From positions 1 to 42,756 of the forward strand of contig CABZPS010000006.1 of NCBI GenBank assembly GCA_902527635.1: a DNA stretch of 42,756 nt, in the 5' to 3' direction. This DNA comes from an uncultured Pelagibacteraceae bacterium. GTDB lineage: Bacteria > Pseudomonadota > Alphaproteobacteria > Pelagibacterales > Pelagibacteraceae. Positions 15,659 through 26,687 of the stretch are shown in pieces. How positions within the stretch are numbered: the stretch's first letter is position 1; the number at the start of each line of letters is the position of its first letter. The notes under the pieces were generated by a model that did not search any database, had not been told where the DNA came from, and worked only from the letters and a program-made list of their open reading frames with translations. A program made the translations under genes and the position numbers.

Positions 15659-17711
15659 GTGAAAGAAATTTTACATAAAAATCTTAATTACATAGTTTTC
15701 CTTGTCTTACTTATATTCTTGATTTTCTTAAAAATTCTCAATCCAAGTTTTATCAAATCAATATCTTTTTTAAGTTTTGATCTTTACCAAAAAGTATTTG
15801 CAGAGAAAAAAAATTCAGATGTTGTAATTATTGATATTGACGAAAATAGTTTAGGTAAGTTTGGCCAGTTTCCATGGAATAGAATTGTCTTTGCAGAAAT
15901 CTTAGACAAGTTAAACCAATCGAACCCTAAGGCAATAGGTTTTGATATTTTTTTTACTGAAAAAGATAAACAATCACCAGATGAATTGTTTAAGTCTTAT
16001 GGTTTAATCCCTGCTGATATAGCAGAGCTTCAAAATTTAAAAAGTCCTGACGATATATTTGCAGATAAACTTAAAGTATCAAAATCTATAATTGCAGTTT
16101 TAGGGAGCAATGTTCCTTCACACTCAAATTATGATCGAAAAGCAAAAGCAAGATTTTTATCTAAAGGAGGTGATCCAAAACAATTTACCTATTCTTACCC
16201 TTATTCAATTGGATCACTCGAAGTTTTGGAAAAAAATGTGAAAGGATTAGGATCTATTTCTTTTTTAGATCAATTGGATGGTATCATTAGATCTCTGCCT
16301 TTAGTTGTTCAATTTAACAAAAAAATATACCCAACTATGGGATTAGAGATGGTCCGAGTTGGTTCAAAACAAAAAAATATTTATGTTGAGTTAAATGAGG
16401 TAGGAATTCAAAGAATTAGTGCAAGACCCCATAAAATAGACTCTGATCCCAATGGGATCATTTGGATTAAATATAAAAGGTCAGATAAAAATCAATATAT
16501 TTCTGCTGGGGATGTTTATGATGGTAAATTTCAAACAGATTTTTTCAAAGATAAATATGTTTTAATCGGTGCTTCAGCACAAGGATTGTTCGATTTAGTT
16601 AAAACTCCTCTTGGAGTAACTATACCAGGAGTTGAAGTTCATGCTAATGTTATTGAAAATATTTTAGATCAATCCTATTTGGTTAGAAATCCAAACACAT
16701 ATATATTTGAGTTATTATTTTCTATAATTATTGCTTTAATTACATTTATTTTATCTCAAAAAGTAAAACCAAAACTAAGTTTATCAATTTTCTTTGGAAA
16801 TATTTTGGCAATCATAATTATTGGATTTTCTATTTATAAATTTAGATCTGAATTAGTTGATATGAGTTATCCCATATTTATTGTAACCGCTACGTTCTTA
16901 ACGGGTCTTTATTTTAGATTTATCGAGGAAAACAAAATAGCTTTAGATAATTTACAAAAAGAAGCAAAATTATTAAAAGAACGAGAGCTTGCTGCAGGGG
17001 TTCAAAAAAGTTTATTCCCAGATATATCAAAATTTGAAAATTTTATCTTTGCCAGAAACGTTCCAGCAAGAGATGTATCTGGAGACTATTTTGATGTGGT
17101 AAGATCTACCCCTGAAGAATACTTTTTCACATTAGCTGATGTATCAGGAAAAGGAGTTAAGGCTGGTATGTATATGGCCAAAGCATCATCAATATTTAGA
17201 ACGCTTACTAATTTAAAATTTCCCTTAGAAAAAGTTGTGTTCGGGGTCAATAATGAGCTCGTTGAGGCTAAATTTAAAGGGATGTTTGTAACTGCTGTAT
17301 TTGGAAAACTAAATATTAAAACTGGAGAACTCGTATTTATTAATGCTGGTCATGAAAGCATTCTTACTTTTGATCAAAATAAAAATTATGAATATATTAA
17401 ATCTGAAATGCCACCCATAGGAATTATAAAATATTTTACAGAGTCGATGGTAAAATCAAGCACAATGAACCTTAAAGATAAGACATTTGTAGTTTATACT
17501 GATGGTGTAACTGAGGGTTATCTTAAAAAATGGTGAGGAATTAGGCGCTGAAGGAGTACAAAAAATCATAGATGGTATGCCAGAAGTGACACCAAAAAAT
17601 ATAGTTGAATCTATTGAAAAAGAGTTAAATTGGGGTGCTGAGAAATTAAGAGATGATATTACTTGTATGGCTATCAATATAAATAATACTGAATTAATAA
17701 AGAAAAAATAA
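15659..17711 (+). CDS. CHASE2-PP2C phosphatase, frameshifted near the C-terminus
   Basis: From a GTG start: a membrane helix (about 10-28), a periplasmic CHASE2 sensor domain (about 40-340, with DVVIIDIDENSLGKFGQFPWNR), three more membrane helices (about 350-425), a coiled-coil linker and a SpoIIE/RsbU PP2C domain. The phosphatase motifs DVSGDYFDV, DVSGKGVKAGM, NAGHE and YTDGVTEG are visible. As read, the frame stops at 17534-17536 just after YTDGVTEGYLKKW, losing the last metal motif. The missing end is intact one frame over (NGEELGAEGVQ to RDDITCMAIN) and stops at 17711, six bases before the next gene. Dropping one A from the A6 tract at 17525-17530 restores it. The likely substrate is a STAS antagonist; CHASE2 would read a periplasmic signal, perhaps through the FecR protein next door. 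Confidence 0.87.
17525..17530 (+). other. A6 tract at the CHASE2-PP2C frameshift
   Basis: Six A residues separate the frame that ends in LKKW from the frame that continues NGEELG. With five A residues the phosphatase reads through to DDITCM, the expected end of a SpoIIE-type domain. Confidence 0.75.
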
Positions 17712-17717
17712 TCCAAC

Positions 17718-19934
17718 ATGATAAAGAAGATATTTTTTAAAATTTTCATTATTTCTTTTTTTGTTTTAACCTCAAATTCATTTGCAGTAGTTATGCCAGT
17801 TTTTAAGCAATCAGCTGCTGTAACTGATATTACTGGTGATGCTATTGGTGGTCCAGCAGATGTTACTTTTAGTCCAGACGGAACAAAAATTCATTTCACT
17901 AATTTTTCGAATAAAACGGGTTTTGCTTTTTTGCGTCAATTTACTTTAACTACACCTTTCGACATTAGTACAATGGATACTTCTTCTGAGGTTCGATTAG
18001 ATTTAAATGCTGGATCAGACGATTTAGGTAGTTTTATTCAAGGTCATGCATTTAATAGCGATGGAACAAAAGTTATTGCTATAAGTTCAAATGGTCCATT
18101 AAATATTCATACCCTGACTACTCCATATGATATCTCAGATTCTTCACAAGAAGCAGATGATGGAATTAATTATGTTGCAGGAATTGGAGGAGGTGATGGA
18201 ACTGTTGCATCACGTGATATTGAATTTAATAATGATGGAACCAAGATGTATCTTCTTGATGGTGGTAATGATGCTAGTGGTGATGGGGGAGTTGTAGAAT
18301 ATAACTTAGGCACTGCTTTCGTTCCATCCACAGCAACCTCTGTAAATGAAGTGGATACTACCTCAACACTTGTATCATTCGAACAAGATGTAGAATTTGA
18401 CGATGATGGAACAAGAATGTACGTAATTGATTCTTTTACTGGTGCTAGTTCACTTGTAAAGATTGCTGTTTATAAATTATCGACACCTTTTCATACAAGC
18501 ACAGCAACTTTTGTTGGGAGTATAAACAATTTCTTTAATGCATCAGGTGGAACAGGAACTCCACTTGGATTAGGCTTTTCTAGTGACGGAATGAAACTCT
18601 ATCAGACAACGTACGAAATTGGTGGATCAGGTGATCTCGATAGAGTATATGAATATGATTTAGTTTGTCCTTATGGAATTGTAATTTGTGAAACAGATGC
18701 TGTTACAGCAATAGGGGCTCAAGTAGAAATTGCTAAAAATGTAATTCATCAAAACTCTTCAACAATTTTCAAAAGATTTGAATGGTTACGGAGAAATGAT
18801 GAAAGAGCTAATTTAACTAATCATGAAGTTAAATTGAATATTCATAATCCAATTTTAGCAGCATTGAAAACGAATTTAGAAAATTCATTAAATAATATTG
18901 AATATACTCAAGCATCGTTAAAAAAAGAAAATTCTAAAATAAATAAAAAGAATTGGTCTTATTGGTCTCATGGAGATATTTCATTTGGAAGGGTAGGTGA
19001 TACAGCATCCTCTAAACCTAAGGAAGTTAAGACCAGAGGCATCATGTTTGGTGGAGATAAATTTGTAGATAAAAAGATTTTTGGTTATGCATTTCGATAC
19101 GGTAATGACGAGGTTGATATAGATGATGGGTCAAGCGATGAATTAGATGCACAAACATTTTCTTTGAACATATACAGTAGTGTACCTCTAAAAAATCGGT
19201 CTAATCTTAATTTATTATTTGGTGCTAGTTATTTAATGATAGACCAATTAGGTCAAGATCAAGTTACTGGTAGCAGAAATGGCAAACAAATTTATACATC
19301 AATGAGCTATGAAAATGAAAATGAGTATACCAAATATCAATTGATCCCATTTGGTAAGCTTGAAATGGGTATTACTCAATTTTCAGATTATACCGATTTT
19401 GGTGTTGTCTCTAATAGCGTTGAAAGTCACGAGAGTCTTACATTTAAAACAGGAAATATTTCTGCAGGTTTGAAATTTGATGATATTTTATATTTAAATG
19501 AAGACACTATAAGTCGAAATGGATTTATTGAATATATTTATGATTTAACACCCAACATTGATCATCATTTAAAAAATCATATTGATAATACTACTCTTAA
19601 GAAAACTATAAATACACATTCATTACACAATGTAAAAGGGAATATAGGTTTTGAATATATGTATTCAGATGGTCGTACAATTGCAATTAATTATGAGAGA
19701 TTTCAAAGTCTAGACAAAAGTGGTCATAAAGACAGTTTGTTAATTAAGTTTGGTGGCGTGAAAAAACATAATGCAAATTTAGATTTAATTTATGATCCAA
19801 TAAACAATAATAATACGAAAGTCAGCTATCTAAAACAAATGGGTAATTTTAATTTAAAACTAAATTCTAATTATAGTTTATTTAGTAAAATTCCTGATTA
19901 TGGTGCTAATTTGGAGATTTCTGGTACTTTTTAA
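17718..19934 (+). CDS. Secreted beta-propeller/autotransporter-like surface protein, copy 1
   Basis: The protein has 738 residues with a clear signal peptide (hydrophobic to about 24, NSFA). Residues 30-320 carry propeller-like repeats of the type F-x-x-D-G-T-K-M-Y followed by Y-x-L-S/T-T-P-F-D-I-S. Residues 340-400 form a helical linker, and the last 320 or so residues are alternating strands ending in ISGTF, a C-terminal Phe typical of outer-membrane barrels. This is the layout of an autotransporter with a propeller passenger, probably displayed on the surface. It is a paralogue of the next gene. It starts six bases after the restored CHASE2-PP2C stop, suggesting the same operon. Its ligand and role are unknown; adhesion or polymer binding is a guess. 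Confidence 0.78.
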   Translation: MIKKIFFKIFIISFFVLTSNSFAVVMPVFKQSAAVTDITGDAIGGPADVTFSPDGTKIHFTNFSNKTGFAFLRQFTLTTPFDISTMDTSSEVRLDLNAGSDDLGSFIQGHAFNSDGTKVIAISSNGPLNIHTLTTPYDISDSSQEADDGINYVAGIGGGDGTVASRDIEFNNDGTKMYLLDGGNDASGDGGVVEYNLGTAFVPSTATSVNEVDTTSTLVSFEQDVEFDDDGTRMYVIDSFTGASSLVKIAVYKLSTPFHTSTATFVGSINNFFNASGGTGTPLGLGFSSDGMKLYQTTYEIGGSGDLDRVYEYDLVCPYGIVICETDAVTAIGAQVEIAKNVIHQNSSTIFKRFEWLRRNDERANLTNHEVKLNIHNPILAALKTNLENSLNNIEYTQASLKKENSKINKKNWSYWSHGDISFGRVGDTASSKPKEVKTRGIMFGGDKFVDKKIFGYAFRYGNDEVDIDDGSSDELDAQTFSLNIYSSVPLKNRSNLNLLFGASYLMIDQLGQDQVTGSRNGKQIYTSMSYENENEYTKYQLIPFGKLEMGITQFSDYTDFGVVSNSVESHESLTFKTGNISAGLKFDDILYLNEDTISRNGFIEYIYDLTPNIDHHLKNHIDNTTLKKTINTHSLHNVKGNIGFEYMYSDGRTIAINYERFQSLDKSGHKDSLLIKFGGVKKHNANLDLIYDPINNNNTKVSYLKQMGNFNLKLNSNYSLFSKIPDYGANLEISGTF

Positions 19935-19972
19935 TATTTTCAAATTCCAAATATATTTTTTATAAAGTGATT

Positions 19973-22162
19973 ATGAAAAAAAATAAAATCTATATTTTTT
20001 TATCTATTTTTTTGACTCTAATAATTAATTTTTTTGCTTCAAACGCGTATGCTAATTTTATATCAGCCGGCGATGATCTTACTACCTCCAATTATGCAAT
20101 ACGAGCATTTGATGTTTCAGAACAAGGGAATCACCCTAGAGATATTACATTTAATAATGATGGAACAAAAATGTTTACTGTTGATAACGGTACAAGAAAA
20201 GTATTTGAATATACTCTATCAACACCATACAACATATCGACAGCTGTTTTTGTCAATGAATTTTCAGCCAGTGGTCAAGATTCTAAACCAATGAACGTCC
20301 AGTTTAATAATGATGGATCAAAAATGTTTATTGGTGGAAGATCAAGTAAAAAAGTACATGAATATTCGCTCTCTACAAATTTTGATATATCATCAGCATC
20401 AGTAACGTATACTGGAAATTTTATTGATGTTTCATCACAAGTTGGTGGTGATTCATTATTTGGTCTAACATTTAGTCCTGATGGTACAATGATGTTTGTT
20501 AACGAGAAAGGCTCAGGCGATCACTTGCATCAATATTCATTAAACAAAAGTTTTGATCTTTCGAGTGGAGCTAATTTTATCAGATCTGCTGAATTAGCAA
20601 CTCAAACTTCTGGTGAAGAGCAAAGTAGGAGTATAGCGTTCAATCAAAATGGTACGAGATTGTTTATGGTAGGTTCAGGACATAATGAGATTAATCAATA
20701 TACTTTATCTGAGGGTTTTAATATTTCGACAGCATCTTTTGATGGTGGTGCAACAGCAAAACAATTTTCACACCCAGATCCCACAAATGATGGTGACCCC
20801 CAAGGTATAGACTTTAGTCCCTCTGGGTTAAAAATGTATGTTTCACATCTTGCTGTTTCTGGTACTAGTACGAATGCAATGATTATAGAATATCACTTGC
20901 CTTGTCCGTTCAATCTTTTTGCTGGAAAATGTACAGAGATTACAGAAGGAGATAGAAGAGGAGTAGCTGAAGCTCAAATTAATATTGCAAATAGAACAAT
21001 TGAACACTCAACAGATGCAGCTCTTAATCGATTAAAATGGATTAGACGAAATAAAGATCTTCAAGATTTAAGCTTTAGAAATATTAAACTTAATTTCTCT
21101 AATGAAATGTTAGCCTCTCTCGCTGAGGCTATTCAAGTTTCCACTACTCCTAAAGAAAAAAATGAAAATGAAGATATTTTTTATTGGGCTGAGGGAAGCT
21201 TTGCTTTTGGTAAAGTTAGAGAAACAGATATTTCATCTAAGATAAAATTCTATACCGATGGCATTACTATTGGTGCTGACAAGTTTACTGATGATCGAGG
21301 AATAAAAGGGCTAGCGTTAAGATTTAGTCAAAATGACATTAAAGTTGGTATCGATGGAAGTAATTTAGATACAGATACTTACAATTTAACTTATTATTCA
21401 ACCACTCCAGTAAAAGATGATAATAGATTTTTAGATGCGGTAGTTGGTATTGGTGCACTTAAGTCAGATATCTTAAGTGTTTTAGATGGAAATAGATTGA
21501 CTGGAAATAGAAACGGTAAACAAATTTATGGAACTTTAAAATTGAAAGAGGAGATAAAAAAGGATGAGCTTACCTTAATACCTGTTGGTCAAATTGATTT
21601 AGGTTATACATTGTTGAGTAGCTATTCTGAAAGTGGACAAACTGGAATGAGATTTGACGAACAAAGTATTCAATCAAGAAATTTAAGATTGTCCATTGCT
21701 TCAGTTGAAGAATTAAATAACAAAAAATACAAAATAAAAAAACATGGTAAATTAGAATACCAGGCTAATCTAAATAGCTCATCTAACGTAAAATATTCCT
21801 ACATAAATGATAGTACTAGTAAATTTGATACCAAATTAGACTCTGGAGCGTTACATAACATTAATGCTGAAGCAGGTATAGATGTTATTTATGATGAAAA
21901 TTTCAGTTTGTTTTTTATTTATGAACGCAACTCGGCACTTGGATTTGGTCATACTGATAAAATTCATTTAGCTATTGGATATTTACCCAGTAAAGAAACA
22001 AATTATGCTTTTAATATTAAAGGATCTGATGATCTAAGATCAGAATATATTTTAAGCAAAACCATTAATGATTTTGAATTAGATTTTAAGATAATAAATG
22101 AAGACCCTTTTAATATAAGTGATATTGAGCAAGCTTTTTTTAATTTAAGAAAAGTTTTTTAA
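19973..22162 (+). CDS. Secreted beta-propeller/autotransporter-like surface protein, copy 2
   Basis: I chose the ATG at 19973; a GTG two codons earlier is possible. The signal peptide ends near SNAYA. The same repeats as in copy 1 occur in the first 300 residues (FNNDGTKMFTVD, LSTPYNISTA, FSPDGTMMFVNE), followed by a similar linker (IEHSTDAALNRLKWIRRNKD beside copy 1's HQNSSTIFKRFEWLRRNDE) and a barrel that ends in RKVF. Shared short motifs include GNRNGKQIYG. The two tandem genes are clear duplicates with strongly diverged passengers. It ends one base before the convergent carB stop, so transcripts must run into each other here. Confidence 0.78.
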   Translation: MKKNKIYIFLSIFLTLIINFFASNAYANFISAGDDLTTSNYAIRAFDVSEQGNHPRDITFNNDGTKMFTVDNGTRKVFEYTLSTPYNISTAVFVNEFSASGQDSKPMNVQFNNDGSKMFIGGRSSKKVHEYSLSTNFDISSASVTYTGNFIDVSSQVGGDSLFGLTFSPDGTMMFVNEKGSGDHLHQYSLNKSFDLSSGANFIRSAELATQTSGEEQSRSIAFNQNGTRLFMVGSGHNEINQYTLSEGFNISTASFDGGATAKQFSHPDPTNDGDPQGIDFSPSGLKMYVSHLAVSGTSTNAMIIEYHLPCPFNLFAGKCTEITEGDRRGVAEAQINIANRTIEHSTDAALNRLKWIRRNKDLQDLSFRNIKLNFSNEMLASLAEAIQVSTTPKEKNENEDIFYWAEGSFAFGKVRETDISSKIKFYTDGITIGADKFTDDRGIKGLALRFSQNDIKVGIDGSNLDTDTYNLTYYSTTPVKDDNRFLDAVVGIGALKSDILSVLDGNRLTGNRNGKQIYGTLKLKEEIKKDELTLIPVGQIDLGYTLLSSYSESGQTGMRFDEQSIQSRNLRLSIASVEELNNKKYKIKKHGKLEYQANLNSSSNVKYSYINDSTSKFDTKLDSGALHNINAEAGIDVIYDENFSLFFIYERNSALGFGHTDKIHLAIGYLPSKETNYAFNIKGSDDLRSEYILSKTINDFELDFKIINEDPFNISDIEQAFFNLRKVF

Positions 22163-22163
22163 T

Positions 22164-25100
22164 CTAGATATTTTGTAGGGCTGTTACCTCTAATTTTTTA
22201 GTTTTTAGAGATTTTATAGCTTCTAAACAAGCATAAGCTGTTGACATATTTGTGCAATAAGGAACTTTATTTTTTAAAGTTGCTCTTCTTAAAGCTATGG
22301 CATCATTCACTCTATATTCGCTGTTACCGCCACCAGTATTAATCACTAGCGCAATTTTTTTAGCGTCTAAAACATCAACAATATGAGGATTACCTGAACT
22401 AACTTTATTTATCTTCTTACATTTCATACCAAATTTTCTAATATATTCAGCAGTTCCTTTTGTGGCACACAATTTAAATTTAAGCTTGATCAACTGTTTT
22501 GCTAAACTAATTCCTTCATCTTTGTGTGCATCTTTCAAAGATATAAAAGCAAGACCATCTTTTGGTAAAGAATTAGCAGAGGCAATCTGACTTTTAGCAA
22601 AGGCCATTCCAAAATTTTTATCAAAACCCATCACTTCACCAGTTGATTTCATTTCAGGACCTAAAAGTAAGTCACTATTTGGAAATTTATTAAATGGAAA
22701 AACCGCTTCTTTAACAGCATACATTCCTTTGGATTTATCTTTTAAATTAAATTTAGACAATTTTTCACCTGCCATAACTCTTGAAGCAATTTTAGCAAGA
22801 GGTAGACCTTTTGCTTTCGATACAAAAGGCACAGTTCTACTTGCTCTTGGATTTACTTCAATTACATAAATTTGATCTTTTTTAATTGCAAATTGAATAT
22901 TCATGAACCCTTTAACCTTAAGAGCTAAAGCTAATTTTCTTGTCTGTTTTTCTATTTCTTTAATCAAATGTGGTTTAATTGAAACAGGGGGTAGACTACA
23001 TGCTGAGTCTCCAGAGTGAATACCAGCTTCTTCAATATGTTGCATAATTCCTGCAACAAATACATCTTTACCATCAGATAATGCATCCACATCAACTTCC
23101 ATCGCTTGATTGATAAATTTATCAATCAATATTGGATTGTCCTCAGCAGCTTTGAAGGCTTCTTCAACAAACTTTTTTAAATCGTTTTTCTCATATACAA
23201 TTTCCATAGCTCTTCCACCTAAAACGTAAGAGGGTCTTACAATTAAAGGTAAACCAATTTTGTCAGCAATTTTAATTGCTTGATTATAAGTTTTAGCAAT
23301 TCCACTTTCTGCTTGTTTAAGTTTTAATTTGTTTAAAAGATTTCTAAATCGATCTCTATCTTCAGCTAGATCAATAGAAGTATATTGAGTGCCTAATATT
23401 GGAAGCTTATTTTGATATAAAAATTCAGCTAACTTTATTGGAGTTTGGCCACCAAATTGAGCTATTACTCCAATTAAGTTGCCTTTCTCTTGTTCTTTCT
23501 TAATGATATTAAAAACATACTCTTCTTTAAGAGGTTCAAAATATAATCGATCACTTGTGTCATAATCCGTTGATACAGTTTCTGGATTACAATTGACCAT
23601 GATCGTTTCAAAACCTGCATCTTTTAAAGCGAAACTAGCCTGGCAACAACAATAATCAAATTCTATTCCCTGACCAATCCTGTTAGGTCCCCCTCCTAGG
23701 ATGATAATTTTTTTCTTTTGAGTTGGCTCCGCTTCACACTCGGAGTTTAGTGAAAAATTTCTTTGATAACTTGAGTACATATAAGGGGTAAAAGATTTAA
23801 ATTCTGCAGCACAAGTATCCACTTTTTTATAAACAGGTAATACTTTTAAAGCCATTCTTCTTTTTCTTACGACAATCTCAGGAATTTTGGTTAATTCGGA
23901 TATCTTTTTATCTGAAAAACCAATAGATTTAATTCGATTGAATTCAACAAAGTTTCTTGGAACACCTTTATTTTTTATTTGATTTTCATTATCTACGATC
24001 TCTTTAATTTGTTCTAAAAACCATGGATCGATCTTCGATAAATTGTGAATTCTTTTTATATTGATTTTTTTCCTAAAAGCTTCTGCCACAAGTAAAAGTT
24101 TATTAGGGATATTTTCTCTGAGTTTTTTCTCTATTTCTCTTTTATTAATATTAAAAACTTTATCTAAACCCGAGTATCCTGTTTCAAGAGAAACTAGTGC
24201 TTTTTGTAAAGACTCTTTAAAATTTCGACCTATCGCCATCGCTTCACCAACAGATTTCATTGATGTACCTAATGTTGCGGGTGAGGTCGAAAATTTTTCA
24301 AAGGTAAATCTTGGAATTTTTGTAACAACATAATCAATAGTAGGTTCAAAGGATGCGGGAGTTACCTTTGTTATCTCATTTTTTAATTCATCTAATGTGT
24401 AACCGACTGCAAGTTTTGCAGCAATCTTTGCAATAGGAAAACCCGTTGCTTTAGAGGCTAAAGCAGATGATCTTGATACTCTTGGGTTCATTTCAATAAT
24501 GACCATTCGTCCATTTTTTGGATTTATGGCAAACTGAACGTTAGATCCTCCTGTTTCAACTCCAATTTTTCTAAGGCATGCAATAGATGCGTTTCTCATT
24601 ACTTGATATTCTTTATCGGTAAGTGTCAACGCTGGTGCAATTGTAACAGAGTCGCCCGTGTGAATTCCCATTGGATCAATATTTTCTATTGAACAAATAA
24701 TAATACAATTATCTTTCTTATCTCTTACAACCTCCATTTCAAATTCCTTCCAACCTTCCAAACATTCTTCAACTAAAACTTGGCTTACTGGAGACTCGTG
24801 TAATCCATTTTTAATTATTTTATAAAAGTCTTTTTTTGTTTTAGCTATTCCACCTCCAAGACCACCAAGTGTAAATGCAGGTCTGATAATAGCAGGTAGA
24901 CCAATTTGTTTTAAAACTTTTGAGGCTTGATTGAATTTATTTGCAACTTTTGATTTCGGTAAATCTACACCAATATCCATCATATTTTTTCTAAATTTTT
25001 TCCTATCTTCAGCATTAGAGATTGCTTTTGAATTAGCCCCGATGAGTTCTATTTTGTATTTTTTAAGAATTCCTTTTTTTTCTGCTTCCATTGCTAAGTT

Positions 25101-25388
25101 CAATGCAGTCTGGCCTCCCATGGTTGGTAAAATTGCATCAGGTTTTTCTTTTTTTAAAATTATTTCAAGTATTTCTAAAGTAATTGGTTCTATATATGTT
25201 TTATCTGCAACATCTGGGTCAGTCATTATTGTTGCTGGATTAGAATTAACCAAAACTACTTTATAACCTTCATCCTTTAGAGCTTTACATGCTTGAGTTC
25301 CTGAATAATCAAATTCACAGGCTTGACCAATAATTATTGGACCAGCTCCAATGACTAAAATTTTTTTAATATCTTTTCTTTTTGGCAT
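22164..25388 (-). CDS. carB: Carbamoyl-phosphate synthase large chain
   Basis: The protein has 1074 residues, the normal length. It has two ATP-grasp halves, each with a nucleotide-entry motif ([17 protein letters not shown] and [17 protein letters not shown]), an oligomerisation region between them and a C-terminal MGS-like regulatory domain ([12 protein letters not shown] to the end). With CarA it makes carbamoyl phosphate from glutamine-derived ammonia, bicarbonate and two ATP, for arginine and pyrimidines. Its start overlaps carA by 23 bases, so the two are cotranscribed and probably coupled. No sign of damage. It is a central nitrogen gene next to an ammonium-sensing locus, but its synteny with dnaG and rpoD makes it core genome. 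Confidence 0.97.
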   Translation of the reverse strand: MPKRKDIKKILVIGAGPIIIGQACEFDYSGTQACKALKDEGYKVVLVNSNPATIMTDPDVADKTYIEPITLEILEIILKKEKPDAILPTMGGQTALNLAMEAEKKGILKKYKIELIGANSKAISNAEDRKKFRKNMMDIGVDLPKSKVANKFNQASKVLKQIGLPAIIRPAFTLGGLGGGIAKTKKDFYKIIKNGLHESPVSQVLVEECLEGWKEFEMEVVRDKKDNCIIICSIENIDPMGIHTGDSVTIAPALTLTDKEYQVMRNASIACLRKIGVETGGSNVQFAINPKNGRMVIIEMNPRVSRSSALASKATGFPIAKIAAKLAVGYTLDELKNEITKVTPASFEPTIDYVVTKIPRFTFEKFSTSPATLGTSMKSVGEAMAIGRNFKESLQKALVSLETGYSGLDKVFNINKREIEKKLRENIPNKLLLVAEAFRKKINIKRIHNLSKIDPWFLEQIKEIVDNENQIKNKGVPRNFVEFNRIKSIGFSDKKISELTKIPEIVVRKRRMALKVLPVYKKVDTCAAEFKSFTPYMYSSYQRNFSLNSECEAEPTQKKKIIILGGGPNRIGQGIEFDYCCCQASFALKDAGFETIMVNCNPETVSTDYDTSDRLYFEPLKEEYVFNIIKKEQEKGNLIGVIAQFGGQTPIKLAEFLYQNKLPILGTQYTSIDLAEDRDRFRNLLNKLKLKQAESGIAKTYNQAIKIADKIGLPLIVRPSYVLGGRAMEIVYEKNDLKKFVEEAFKAAEDNPILIDKFINQAMEVDVDALSDGKDVFVAGIMQHIEEAGIHSGDSACSLPPVSIKPHLIKEIEKQTRKLALALKVKGFMNIQFAIKKDQIYVIEVNPRASRTVPFVSKAKGLPLAKIASRVMAGEKLSKFNLKDKSKGMYAVKEAVFPFNKFPNSDLLLGPEMKSTGEVMGFDKNFGMAFAKSQIASANSLPKDGLAFISLKDAHKDEGISLAKQLIKLKFKLCATKGTAEYIRKFGMKCKKINKVSSGNPHIVDVLDAKKIALVINTGGGNSEYRVNDAIALRRATLKNKVPYCTNMSTAYACLEAIKSLKTKKLEVTALQNI

Positions 25389-26562
25389 TTTTTTTAATGT
25401 TGTTTATAAATTCTTGAAAAAGGTAAACACTATCCTGCGGTCCTGGATTTGACTCTGGATGATATTGTACAGAAAACACAGGTTTATTTTTTAATCGAAT
25501 TCCTTCAATACCTCCATCAAACAAAGACTTATGAGTAATTTCTAGATTTTTTGGCAAACTCTCTTTGACAATTTCAAACCCATGATTTTGACTGGTAATT
25601 TCAACACTATCATTAATAAAGTTTTTTACTGGATGATTGGCTCCTCGATGTCCTAATTTCATTTTTTTAGTTTTTGCTCCCAAGGCTAAACCAAGTAATT
25701 GGTGACCAAGACAAATTCCAAATATTGGAAAATCTTTTTTGATAAGATTTTTTATTATTCCAATAGCATATTTTCCAGTTGCAGCAGGATCTCCGGGACC
25801 GTTAGATAGAAATATTCCATCAGGTTTTAGTAATGAAATTTTTTCATAAGTTGTATTACATGGTACAACTGTAACTTTACATTTAAAATCAGAAAAATAT
25901 CTTAAAATGTTCTTTTTTATTCCATAATCTATAGCAACTACATGAAAAGATTTTTGTTTATTTTTTTGATATCCATTTTGTTTTTTCCAAGTTTTAAAAC
26001 CTTTCCATAGATAATTTTTTTTTGTCGTAACTTCTTTTGCAAGATCTAAATTTTTTAATCCACCCCATTTTGTAGTTACATTGATAATTTTATTTATATT
26101 GAATTTTCCTGTTTTTGAGACCGATATTGTGCCTTTAGGCGCCCCTTTATCTCTTATAAAATTGGTTAAATTTCTAGTGTCTAATCCCGTAATTCCAACT
26201 ATTTTGTTCTTTTTGAGCCAAGCATCTAGATGTAAAAAAGATCTATAATTAGAGGGTGATGTTATTCCTGAGTTGAATATAACACCTTTCGTCCAAATTT
26301 TATCTGACTCATGATCTTCATTGTTAGTACCCACATTACCAATATGGGGAAAAGTAAAATTAATTATTTGTCCAGCATAAGACGGATCAGAAATTATTTC
26401 TTGATAACCCGTAAGAGAGGTATTGAAACAAACCTCTCCAGTGGCAGTTCCTTGGTAGCCTATACCAATACCTTTAAAAATTTTTCTATTTTCAAGAACT
26501 AAAATACCTGTTTGTTTATCTGAGATTTTTTTTGAGTTAGTTTTTTTTGCTTTTTTGATCAA
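25366..26562 (-). CDS. carA: Carbamoyl-phosphate synthase small chain (glutamine amidotransferase)
   Basis: The protein has 398 residues from a TTG start. The N-terminal CPSase small domain ([20 protein letters not shown]) is followed by a class I glutamine amidotransferase with the nucleophile C284 ([11 protein letters not shown]) and the catalytic His-Glu pair in [11 protein letters not shown] near the C-terminus. It releases ammonia from glutamine and channels it to CarB. The N-terminus carries a lysine-rich stretch of about 18 residues before the domain, so the true start may be slightly different; a nearby ATG at 26571-26573 is out of frame. A good promoter lies just upstream on the reverse strand. 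Confidence 0.96.
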   Translation of the reverse strand: MIKKAKKTNSKKISDKQTGILVLENRKIFKGIGIGYQGTATGEVCFNTSLTGYQEIISDPSYAGQIINFTFPHIGNVGTNNEDHESDKIWTKGVIFNSGITSPSNYRSFLHLDAWLKKNKIVGITGLDTRNLTNFIRDKGAPKGTISVSKTGKFNINKIINVTTKWGGLKNLDLAKEVTTKKNYLWKGFKTWKKQNGYQKNKQKSFHVVAIDYGIKKNILRYFSDFKCKVTVVPCNTTYEKISLLKPDGIFLSNGPGDPAATGKYAIGIIKNLIKKDFPIFGICLGHQLLGLALGAKTKKMKLGHRGANHPVKNFINDSVEITSQNHGFEIVKESLPKNLEITHKSLFDGGIEGIRLKNKPVFSVQYHPESNPGPQDSVYLFQEFINNIKKNAKKKRY

Positions 26563-26583
26563 TTACAACTCATAAGTTAAAGG

Positions 26584-26612
26584 TTAATACAATAATTGGT
26601 TTATTATCGCAA
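26584..26612 (-). promoter_or_regulatory. Sigma-70-like promoter for carAB
   Basis: On the reverse strand TTGCGA (26612-26607) is followed after exactly 17 bases by TATTAA (26589-26584). The predicted start of transcription is about 15 bases before the carA TTG. I see no leader peptide or attenuator in so short a leader. Confidence 0.5.
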
Positions 26613-26652
26613 CAGAGATGTATTATAAAATTGAAAAAAAACAATTTTTCTT

Positions 26653-26680
26653 TTGAGAATTTTTTGCTTTAAAGTAGATT
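26653..26680 (+). promoter_or_regulatory. Possible sigma-70-like promoter for yqeY-dnaG
   Basis: TTGAGA (26653-26658) and TAGATT (26675-26680) are 16 bases apart, upstream of the ATG at 26688. The predicted transcript would be almost leaderless. In such AT-rich DNA the match could be chance. Confidence 0.3.
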
Positions 26681-26687
26681 AAAAAAT

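Noticed and set aside
26627..26648. AAATTG-A8-CAATTT hairpin between carA and yqeY
   Set aside because: It lies between divergent genes, so it is not needed as a terminator, and such A/T hairpins arise easily in this composition.
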